A stretch of DNA of 34,028 bases from an uncultured Lachnospiraceae bacterium (GTDB lineage: Bacteria > Bacillota > Clostridia > Lachnospirales > Lachnospiraceae): the NCBI GenBank assembly GCA_948470905.1, contig CAOKQK010000036.1, forward strand, positions 1 to 34,028, given 5' to 3'. The position numbers were made by a program, and so were the translations under genes. The notes beneath the pieces were generated by a model. The model did not search any database, was not told where the DNA came from, and saw only the letters and a list, made by a program, of their open reading frames with translations. Below, piece by piece: positions 1-6,500 of the stretch. Every line of letters starts with the position of its first letter. Position 1 is the stretch's first letter.

Positions 1-22
1 TATGAAAAAAGAGGCGTAGGAC

Positions 23-1534
23 ATGAGCAACATGAGAGGTATTGACACTCCTGTTAGACAGCGCAGGAGAAGAATATTCAGGGAAGTGGCAAATCTGGCG
101 TACACTTCGACCAACTTAAAGGATGACATGGAGGCGCTGCCCTATAAGATAGTGGACTATGAAGAATCCCAGTATTGGGAAAGCGTTTACCGGGACCGGG
201 CAGTGGTCCGGGAAAGGCTGCGCCTGGCCATGGGGATGAGCCTGCGGCCGGAGAACAGGGACCGCCCGGGGCATCTGACGGAGGGCATGGAGGAGAGCAA
301 CATTGACGAAAAATATTATGAGCCGCCCCTGATGCAGGTGATCCCTTCGGCCTGCAATGCCTGCCCGGAGAACCGTTATGAGGTGACAAGCTCCTGCATG
401 GGCTGTGCGGCACATCCCTGTCAGGTGGTCTGCCCAAAGAACGCCATTACCATGGTGGACGGGAAATCGGTCATCGACCAGGAAAAGTGCATCCGCTGCG
501 GCAAGTGTAAGGAGGTATGCCCTTATGATGCCATCTGCCATAAGGAGAGACCCTGTAAGGCGGCCTGCGGGGTAAACGCCATTAAAAGTGACAGGTTTGG
601 ACGTGCCTGCATTGACAGTGATGCCTGCGTTTCCTGCGGGCAGTGCATGGTCAGCTGTCCCTTTGGCGCCATTGCGGACAAATCCCAGATATTCCAGCTG
701 ATACGCGCCCTGCAGTCCGGCAGGAAGATCATCGCTCAGGTAGCCCCTGCCTTTGTGGGACAGTTCGGACCCAAGGTGTCGCCGGATATGTTCAAGGCGG
801 CGCTTAAGGAGCTTGGTTTCGCAGACGTTTATGAGACAGCCCTGGGGGCGGACATGGGCTGTATGAAAGAGGCGGAGCATTATGTGAAGGAGGTTGCCAC
901 GGGAAACCAGGCTTTTGCACTGACGTCCTGCTGCCCCTCCTGGTCCATGATGGCAAAAAATCTTTTCCCGGAGACTATCGACAAGATCAGTAATGAGCTC
1001 ACTCCCATGGTAGCCACTGCCCGCGTGATCAAACAGGAGCATCCGGAGGCTTCCGTTGTGTTCATCGGTCCCTGCGCCTCCAAGAAGCTGGAGGCCAGCA
1101 GGAGGACCGTGCGTTCGGATGTGGATTTCGTGATCACCTTCGAGGAGCTGACCGGCATGTTTGAGGCGAAGGGGATATTGCTGGAGGAGATCCAAGCCCT
1201 GGACAGCCTTACGGATGCCACAGGAGCAGGCAGGGGTTACGGCGTGGCGGGAGGCGTAGCCGGCGCCATCGAGGAGTGTATCGCCGCCTATTATCCCGAT
1301 ACGGAGGTAAAGGTCGAGCATGCGGAAGGGCTGGCAGAGTGCCGCAAGATGCTGCTGCTTGCCAAGGCAGGCAAAAAGAACGGCTGTCTGATCGAAGGCA
1401 TGGCATGTCCCGGGGGCTGCGTGGCTGGCGCCGGGACCAACATTGCCATTCCACAGGCGTTTAAGGCGGTGGAGAGCTTTAAAAATGCTGCGGAGAAGCA
1501 GGTGCCTGAGAGGGAGGCCTTCGGGGAAGACTGA
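23..1534 (+). CDS. Monomeric [FeFe]-hydrogenase with ferredoxin-type domains
   Basis: Likely an iron-only hydrogenase that reversibly reduces protons with electrons from ferredoxin; the absence of a signal peptide suggests a cytoplasmic enzyme. Cysteine-rich clusters lie near residues 105-140, 155-166 (CIRCGKCKEVCP), 177-182 and 201-212 (CVSCGQCMVSCP), consistent with several [4Fe-4S] centres. The H-cluster motifs follow: L1 TSCCPSW near residue 299, L2 GPCASKKLE near 349, and L3 EGMACPGGCVAGAG near 457. The 503-residue length and single-chain layout fit group B enzymes rather than the bifurcating HydABC type; this subgrouping is inference. A GGCGTAGGA purine stretch precedes the ATG, and a second in-frame ATG lies three codons on. 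No maturase gene is present in the window. The family call is strong because all three H-cluster motifs are intact. Confidence 0.92.
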   Translation: MSNMRGIDTPVRQRRRRIFREVANLAYTSTNLKDDMEALPYKIVDYEESQYWESVYRDRAVVRERLRLAMGMSLRPENRDRPGHLTEGMEESNIDEKYYEPPLMQVIPSACNACPENRYEVTSSCMGCAAHPCQVVCPKNAITMVDGKSVIDQEKCIRCGKCKEVCPYDAICHKERPCKAACGVNAIKSDRFGRACIDSDACVSCGQCMVSCPFGAIADKSQIFQLIRALQSGRKIIAQVAPAFVGQFGPKVSPDMFKAALKELGFADVYETALGADMGCMKEAEHYVKEVATGNQAFALTSCCPSWSMMAKNLFPETIDKISNELTPMVATARVIKQEHPEASVVFIGPCASKKLEASRRTVRSDVDFVITFEELTGMFEAKGILLEEIQALDSLTDATGAGRGYGVAGGVAGAIEECIAAYYPDTEVKVEHAEGLAECRKMLLLAKAGKKNGCLIEGMACPGGCVAGAGTNIAIPQAFKAVESFKNAAEKQVPEREAFGED

Positions 1535-1590
1535 TTTTCCTGACAGCGCGGACAGCAGAGTCAGAATTCAGAAGGCCAGGAGAGATTTAG

Positions 1591-2208
1591 ATGAAAATAT
1601 TGTGTGAATCGCTTCAAATTAAAGATGACAAAATCGTCAGGGACGCCGCCGCTGCATGGAAAAAGGAAAGATCCCGGGCATTTATAAAAGGATGCCTTTT
1701 TGCATTGTTGAGTATAGCTGTACTCGCTGTCGTATACTGTTCTTTACAATGGTTTTCCACCGCCGACGAAAATGATCTTGGCGCGCTGGCCCGGCAGGCA
1801 GCCCATTACCTCGATTATGATGAATTATCTATCGAAGAAGTTAGACAAAGGGGGAACTATCTATCCGCGCTCTGTAAAGCTGCAGACGGGAACTGGTGTA
1901 TGTGCGTTTTTGAGAGGGACTCCTTGTTTAAAGGCCGCTGGCGGGCAAATGGGGGATCAAAAGGGATAAAAGACGGAAAGCTCACCAGTTGGAATTACGG
2001 CAGCCCCCAAAAGGAAGCTGTCCTGATCTTTTGCGGCGGCAACATTCCGGACGAAGTCTGCTGGTATAAATTTCAAAACAACAATATCACTTATATCTGC
2101 CCCGTGGAACATGACAAACTTCTGGATATCTTTATTATTCCAGATGGCAGCCACAATATTAATGGTTATCCCATTCCGTTGGACTGCAATCAACAGGAAA
2201 TTAAATAA
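1591..2208 (+). CDS. Unknown membrane-anchored protein
   Basis: I do not recognise this 205-residue protein. It has a basic cytoplasmic N-terminus of about 32 residues, one hydrophobic segment at about 33-52 (FIKGCLFALLSIAVLAVVYC), and a probably extracytoplasmic domain of about 150 residues with several Cys and Trp residues (for example NWCMCVFERD and DEVCWYKFQ). This N-in, single-anchor arrangement suggests a surface-exposed soluble domain. The ATG is preceded by CAGGAGAGATTTAG, a good ribosome-binding site. It lies 56 bp after the hydrogenase and 134 bp before the ABC ATPase, all on the same strand, so co-transcription with either is possible but not shown. No catalytic motif was seen. Confidence 0.7.
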   Translation: MKILCESLQIKDDKIVRDAAAAWKKERSRAFIKGCLFALLSIAVLAVVYCSLQWFSTADENDLGALARQAAHYLDYDELSIEEVRQRGNYLSALCKAADGNWCMCVFERDSLFKGRWRANGGSKGIKDGKLTSWNYGSPQKEAVLIFCGGNIPDEVCWYKFQNNNITYICPVEHDKLLDIFIIPDGSHNINGYPIPLDCNQQEIK

Positions 2209-2342
2209 GGTCTAAATTCCTTTAATGTCCTGTTGTAAAATAACGCAAACAGGCAGCTTAGGAATCCGCAAAGACCGGACGGAACAAAGAGTCATACCAG
2301 GGATGGAAGTGAAAATGATCGGAGGATATATTTGGAAAAACA

Positions 2343-3101
2343 ATGCCGGATCTTATTGCAAAATCAATTGTATTAAAAACGGAGAATCTGACAAAGGAAA
2401 TACGGAGTGGAAGCAAAAATCGGGAGCCATTTAAATTCGCGGTAGATCATGTGTCACTCACCCTGAACCGCGGGGATGCCTACGGCATGATCGGAGGGGC
2501 CAATTCAGGAAGGATCATGTTCCTGCGTCTGATCTGCGGTCTGGCAAAGCCTGCGGAGGGAAGCGTCAGCCTGTTTGGAGCCAAGGGAGAGAAGCAGCTG
2601 TGGAAGATGAGGAAAAAGACAGGCGTTATGGTGGGGGATCCTGTTTTTTATCGGGATCTGAGCGCGCTGGAGAACCTGATCGTGCAGAGCAGGTATTTCC
2701 CCCAGCCGGTTTCCAAAGAGGAAATGCTGGAGCTGCTGGAGCAGGTGGGGCTGAAAGATGTGGCACAAAGGCGTGTAGGCGGGTTTGGAGCCGGGATGCG
2801 CAGACAGCTGGGAGTCGCCCTGGCACTTGTGGGGAAGCCGGAGCTTGTCATATTGGATGAGCCTTATCTGGAGGTGGAGGACGATAAGACAGAGCAGATA
2901 CGGCGGTTTCTCATGAGATTAAATCGGGAGCAGGGACTGACCATCCTTTTTGGCAGCGTCATGGTGGAGCGCTTTTCCGGGCTTGCCAGTCGATACGGCT
3001 TCCTGCAGGAGGGCAGGCTGGTGAGGGAGAAAGGTGGGAATCATGATGGGGCGGATGTTTTTGAGCGAGCTGCTGAAAATAAGGCGCTCCAGATCCCTTA
3101 A
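2343..3101 (+). CDS. BcrA-like ABC transporter ATPase with degenerate Walker A
   Basis: Nucleotide-binding subunit of a two-gene ABC transporter of the bacitracin/lantibiotic-immunity (BcrA-like) type; 252 residues. The N-terminus (VLKTENLTKEI) and spacing match the family. The P-loop is broken: where GPNGAGKST is expected the protein reads GGANSGRIM at about residue 51, so the catalytic Lys is Arg and the Ser/Thr pair is Ile-Met. Walker B (LVILDEP) is intact. The signature region reads GGFGAGMRRQLG rather than LSGGQ, and the Q-loop position reads VMVGDPVF. The reading frame is otherwise intact, which argues against a decaying gene but favours weak or absent ATP hydrolysis. Its 3' end overlaps the permease gene, indicating translational coupling. 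A GGAGG lies about 17 bases upstream of the ATG, so the start is a little uncertain. Confidence 0.8.
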   Translation: MPDLIAKSIVLKTENLTKEIRSGSKNREPFKFAVDHVSLTLNRGDAYGMIGGANSGRIMFLRLICGLAKPAEGSVSLFGAKGEKQLWKMRKKTGVMVGDPVFYRDLSALENLIVQSRYFPQPVSKEEMLELLEQVGLKDVAQRRVGGFGAGMRRQLGVALALVGKPELVILDEPYLEVEDDKTEQIRRFLMRLNREQGLTILFGSVMVERFSGLASRYGFLQEGRLVREKGGNHDGADVFERAAENKALQIP

Positions 3102-3816
3102 AAAGGCATGCATTTTTTATATTGCGCTGATTCTTTTATGCGCACTTTCTGCGGAAGGTGAAATGAATCTGGGCTATTCAGGTATCAGGGGGCCTTTTGT
3201 GGCATCTTCCTATATAGTGCCATGGTCATACTGGGTCGTGGCGGCATTCTCCTCGCTGACGCTGGGCGGGGAGTTTGACGGGAAACTGCTCAGAAATGTT
3301 TTCGCCTGCGGGGTCAGCCGTGGGAAATTTTATGCGGTAAAAGTACTTACAACCTATCTTGTCAGCTTTTTTCTGTACCTGACAGCGGTTTTGCTGGTAA
3401 CGGTAATCCGGACGGCGCGTTTTGGCTTTAATCCTGACGGACTGGTATTTGAAGATTACTGGCTGAAAGTATTTGCCTATAACGGCCTGGGGCTGGCGGT
3501 GATGTTTGCCTATGGGTCGCTGTTCAACCTTCTGTGCTTCGTGTTCCGCTGTTCGGGAATTCCCTTTATAGTGGGAGTGGCACTAACCTTTGTGGATTTT
3601 TTATCAACCTCGCTGTCCATAAAGTATTATGGCTATCTAAGGGAACAACTGCCCAAAAATTTGTTTTCCATTGTGAAAATGATGCATAATGAAATAAAAG
3701 ATCTGGATATTTTGAATCCGGAATTCCTGGGCATGTTGTACATCCCCTGTCTGTGTGTCATTGGAGTCTCCCTGGCTGCGGGGTATGTACTTTTTAAGGT
3801 CAGGGATCCGGAGTAA
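3043..3816 (+). CDS. ABC-2-type permease partner of the degenerate ATPase
   Basis: A hydrophobic 257-residue membrane protein with about six membrane segments: residues near 22-40, 60-80, 105-125, 145-165, 175-195 and a C-terminal one ending FKVRDPE. The layout and the N-terminal FLSELLKIRRSRS (cytoplasmic basic start before the first helix) match ABC-2/BcrB-type permeases. It overlaps the end of the ATPase gene by 59 bp in another frame, the usual arrangement for such pairs. I chose the ATG at 3043 because AAGGTGGG lies just upstream; an in-frame GTG nine bases earlier is an alternative. Substrate unknown; peptide antibiotic export or self-protection is the family norm but cannot be read from the sequence. 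Confidence 0.75.
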   Translation: MMGRMFLSELLKIRRSRSLKKACIFYIALILLCALSAEGEMNLGYSGIRGPFVASSYIVPWSYWVVAAFSSLTLGGEFDGKLLRNVFACGVSRGKFYAVKVLTTYLVSFFLYLTAVLLVTVIRTARFGFNPDGLVFEDYWLKVFAYNGLGLAVMFAYGSLFNLLCFVFRCSGIPFIVGVALTFVDFLSTSLSIKYYGYLREQLPKNLFSIVKMMHNEIKDLDILNPEFLGMLYIPCLCVIGVSLAAGYVLFKVRDPE

Positions 3817-3885
3817 GATAATTCCCACCCACAACACAGGCAGCACACGATAACGCAATGGAAATGACTTAAATGGAGATATACA

Positions 3886-5739
3886 ATGACTTCTCGCCTG
3901 CCGGATACCGACCTCTTTTCACTTTCAAATTTACAGTCAATTCTGGATTATATTGAGGAAAATCTTTTGGAGGAGCTGACGCCTGCCGGTATTGCTGCGC
4001 ATTTTTTTGTCAGCGTCTCAGCCGTCTCCAACCTTTTCAAGATTGTCTGCGGACTGACGATCATGGAGTACGTCCGCAACAGGCGGCTCACTCTTGCCGC
4101 AGAGGAATTGTCCTCATCGAATACTTCCATCATAAATCTGGCCTGCAAGTACGGCTATGATACGCCGGAGGCATTTACAAAAGCCTTTTCCAGGCTCCAT
4201 GGCTTTCCGCCCAGCTTTGTCAGGCGGGGCTTTCCGGTATCAAAGGCTTTTCTTCCTTTGCGGATCAGCGTTGCCGTGCAGGGCGGATGGACATGCACAG
4301 ACCTGACAAAATCCAGTCGTGCAGGACAAGACGCATCTTCCCGTTCCTGCTATAATACTCCTGTCACGGAAGAAAAGTTTTTCATGGAAACAGAGCTTTC
4401 CGGGGAAAAGGGAGGAAGTCAAATGGACAGCGATAACGTCTGCAGGATTGATTTAAGCAAAATGCTCTATCAGAAAGAATGGGAAATTCTTTATGCTCTG
4501 GCAGAAGAATTGCTCCAAAGCCGGATTCCGTTCAAGGTGGATGGGAAAACCATGATTTTTGCCCATGGCCTGGAATTCCCTTTGGAGCAGATCTGTCTGA
4601 CCTTTAAGTGGGGTGATGAGGAAACTGTCAAAAGTTTTTTTCATCATGACTCAGCAGCCAGGCATACAGGCTATGGTTTTAAATATTTTGATGCACGATA
4701 CAGGGGAATGAGAGTCCGCTGTATGTTCTATGGCAACTGCACCGGCGAAGATATGGAAGGTGGGCAAGGGCTTTCCATGGAAGAAAGGTATTCCATGGAA
4801 AAAAAGCATTCTACAGATGAATTTCTGTACAGAGATACCGATTTGGTTCAGATCAGGAATCTTTTGATTCCTGTGCAGTCCCTGAAGTTCTATTATGAAA
4901 ATGCAGAAAAAGAAACGCCGTATTATAAAATGGTGGCGGAACGGTTGGGGAAACAGGAGGACTTGGGAAAGCATGAAAACTGCCACCTCCAAAACAAGAA
5001 GGCATGGGAATATTCCGCTTATGAGTTCTGGCTCCAAAATTCAGGGCTTCCCGCTGACAGGGCGAAGAAAAGCCTGGGAAATCCGCTGGGAATGTTAAAG
5101 AGATATGCCTGTTATTTTGATCACTATGCGGGTGTGCGTATAGCAAATATATGCGGTTCCTGCGGTAAAAAAGCGATTCCTTTAGCCATTCTGGGGGCGG
5201 AGGTCACTGTCTTTGATATCTCGGAGGACAACAGAAGATATGCCATGGAAGTTGCGGAAGCAGCAGGCGTAACGCTCCATTATGAGGTGTGCGACGTTTT
5301 GGAGATCGACAGGGAAAAGTACGGCAGTTATTTTGATGTCGTATTTATGGAGGGCGGTATTCTACACTATTTTCATGACATTAATGAATTTATGCACATC
5401 ATGCATGCCCTGTTAAAAAATAATGGAAAAATGATATGCAGCGATTTCCATCCCTTTACCAAAATATCGGATATCCTGGATTTGCAGCAGCCTTCGGTGG
5501 GTTATTTTTCAACGGATGTCTTTGAGGGAGAAATGGCACATGCCCGTTTCTATCCGGATGCCGTCAGAAATCAGATGCCCAAATGCCTTTACAGGAAATA
5601 TACGGTCAGTGAAATTATCAACGCTATCCTGAACTGTGGATTCCTGTTAGAGAAATTTGACGAGCATCCCGCATGGACCAATGACAGTCTTCCGGGAGAG
5701 TTCACGGCGGTAGCATCGAAACGCACCCGTCACGCTTAG
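3886..5739 (+). CDS. AraC-type HTH fused to class I methyltransferase
   Basis: A 617-residue two-part protein. Residues about 12-115 form an AraC/XylS double helix-turn-helix (LTPAGIAAHFFVSVSAVSNL, then LACKYGYDTPEAFTKAFSRL and HGFPPSFVRRG). Residues about 180-617 form a separate domain ending in a Rossmann methyltransferase: motif I is relaxed (ANICGSCGKKAIPLAILGAE, about 418-437), followed by an acidic strand end (VTVFD) and a DVVFMEGGILHYFHD segment. The natural partner of the fusion is unknown. A strong internal ribosome-binding site (GGGAGGAAG) precedes an in-frame ATG at 4423, so the methyltransferase may also be made alone. A repeat-like segment (4368-4413) lies at the junction and a clear family A block (4771-4811) interrupts the second part. 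TGGAGA precedes the first ATG. Fusion recorded as read; reaction substrate unknown. Confidence 0.75.
   Translation: MTSRLPDTDLFSLSNLQSILDYIEENLLEELTPAGIAAHFFVSVSAVSNLFKIVCGLTIMEYVRNRRLTLAAEELSSSNTSIINLACKYGYDTPEAFTKAFSRLHGFPPSFVRRGFPVSKAFLPLRISVAVQGGWTCTDLTKSSRAGQDASSRSCYNTPVTEEKFFMETELSGEKGGSQMDSDNVCRIDLSKMLYQKEWEILYALAEELLQSRIPFKVDGKTMIFAHGLEFPLEQICLTFKWGDEETVKSFFHHDSAARHTGYGFKYFDARYRGMRVRCMFYGNCTGEDMEGGQGLSMEERYSMEKKHSTDEFLYRDTDLVQIRNLLIPVQSLKFYYENAEKETPYYKMVAERLGKQEDLGKHENCHLQNKKAWEYSAYEFWLQNSGLPADRAKKSLGNPLGMLKRYACYFDHYAGVRIANICGSCGKKAIPLAILGAEVTVFDISEDNRRYAMEVAEAAGVTLHYEVCDVLEIDREKYGSYFDVVFMEGGILHYFHDINEFMHIMHALLKNNGKMICSDFHPFTKISDILDLQQPSVGYFSTDVFEGEMAHARFYPDAVRNQMPKCLYRKYTVSEIINAILNCGFLLEKFDEHPAWTNDSLPGEFTAVASKRTRHA
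4368..4413 (+). repeat. Degenerate family A repeat at AraC/methyltransferase junction
   Basis: The segment starts GGAAGAAAAG and continues through CATGGAAACAGAGCTTTCC to GGGGAAAAGGGAGG. It reads EEKFF-METELS-GEKG in the gene frame. It resembles the end of the DUF58 copy (MEESLS-RGEKLS-GET) in spacing and phase. It supplies the GGGAGG ahead of an internal ATG at 4423. Divergent, so the assignment is moderate. Confidence 0.45.
4771..4811 (+). repeat. Family A repeat, in frame in methyltransferase
   Basis: Just over two 18-bp units encode LSMEERYSMEKKHS in frame with the host gene. The flanks (CTGEDMEGGQG and TDEFLYRDTD) look like a surface loop between two conserved blocks, consistent with a tolerated insertion. 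Confidence 0.8.
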
Positions 5740-5769
5740 GAACTTTTGATATTTAGAGCAAAAAATGTA

Positions 5770-5798
5770 TTGACAGATGCTGGAATTACGTTTACAAT
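5770..5798 (+). promoter_or_regulatory. Consensus sigma-A promoter
   Basis: TTGACA at 5770-5775 and TACAAT at 5793-5798 are separated by exactly 17 bp. The match is 6/6 and 5/6 to the housekeeping consensus, the best promoter seen in the window. It points at the 25-codon ORF 46 bp downstream and, further on, at the exporter operon. No terminator-like hairpin was found between this promoter and the first exporter gene. Confidence 0.75.
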
Positions 5799-5844
5799 GA
5801 TGCATGTAGCTAAAAACAAGTATGAAAGAAAGGAGGCAAGTACA

Positions 5845-5922
5845 ATGACGAAGTTAAGGAAGTTAAAGGCTATCGAGAATCAGATCAGTAAATGTATTGT
5901 CTCCCGGATTATAAAAGCGTAA
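5845..5922 (+). CDS. Small basic 25-residue peptide ORF
   Basis: A short ORF begins with an ATG preceded by AAAGGAGG at a good distance (8-9 bases) and ends at a TAA. The product starts MTKLRKLKAIENQ and ends SRIIKA. It is strongly basic, has one Cys, and alternates hydrophobic and charged residues as in an amphipathic helix. It has no classical signal peptide. It sits directly behind a consensus promoter and upstream of an ABC exporter pair. Possible roles are a leader peptide, an exported signal or antimicrobial peptide, or a small membrane-active toxin; none can be chosen from sequence alone. Coding is inferred from promoter, ribosome-binding site and ORF together. Confidence 0.5.
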   Translation: MTKLRKLKAIENQISKCIVSRIIKA

Positions 5923-6476
5923 GAGATTATTTACAGGAGCTGCCTTAAGGGGCGGCACATGTGAGTGGTTGGTGAGCAGACGGCATGGCATACATTGGTA
6001 TGGTCATGTCGTTTTTTTGATGCGCAGACCCGTATATGGAAGTATGAAAGTAAGTGACACCTGGACGGCGCCGGGAGAGATTTTGGCGTCTTCTGCCAAT
6101 AATCCCAAGCAGTCATTCTGACAGCTTTGACAGCAGGCGCCAAAACGCCGCCCTCTGGCATTTTGGGTGCATCCGCTTGCTGCCATGCCGGGACTTTCAT
6201 ACCCATTTGTGCCAGCCAGTGGCATGGCGACAAGTTTGCTGCCGGCGCAGCATGGGGGCCGCGCGCGGGCAGGAAGAAGATCTTTCCTGCCCGGTGTGCT
6301 CACAGATGGAGTTTTTATGGTCGCGGGAGTAAAGGTCGGCAGCATTTCAGACAGGTTGCTGAACCGCTGTGCGGATCATACATTTTTTAAAAAATTATTT
6401 TGCTGTTCCGCCTTGAAGATTGTGTTTGAGCAAAATACGGCATGCAGGTCAGGGATGGCAGAATGGAAGGAAATAA
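5923..6476 (+). other. GC-rich stretch without an assignable gene
   Basis: About 550 bp between the small ORF and the first exporter gene. It is richer in G+C than the flanks and open in several frames on both strands (up to 113 codons on the minus strand at 6004-6345, up to 125 codons on the plus strand running into the exporter start), but none has a good ribosome-binding site or a recognisable product. The segment around 6090-6165 carries GGCGTC/GGCGCC-type inverted motifs. It may be a transcribed leader, a non-coding RNA or a gene remnant; I cannot decide. Confidence 0.35.
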
Positions 6477-6500
6477 AGGAAGAGGAGCATTCCTATGAAT
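6477..6500 (+). promoter_or_regulatory. Ribosome-binding site resembling a family A unit
   Basis: The translation start of the first exporter reads GGAAGAGGAGCATTCCTATG, close to the family A unit GGAAGAAAGGCATTCCATGG. GAGGAG acts as Shine-Dalgarno sequence and the unit's ATG corresponds to the start codon. This may be a repeat relic adopted as an initiation region. Confidence 0.45.

Noticed and set aside
116..1321. 401-codon ORF on the minus strand
   Set aside because: Antisense shadow of the hydrogenase gene, whose iron-sulfur and H-cluster motifs are unmistakable.
2225..2434. 69-codon ORF before the ABC ATPase
   Set aside because: Overlaps the ATPase start in another frame and has no supporting ribosome-binding site or similarity.
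4351..4356. TATAAT within the AraC-methyltransferase gene as an internal promoter
   Set aside because: No recognisable -35 element at 16-18 bp.
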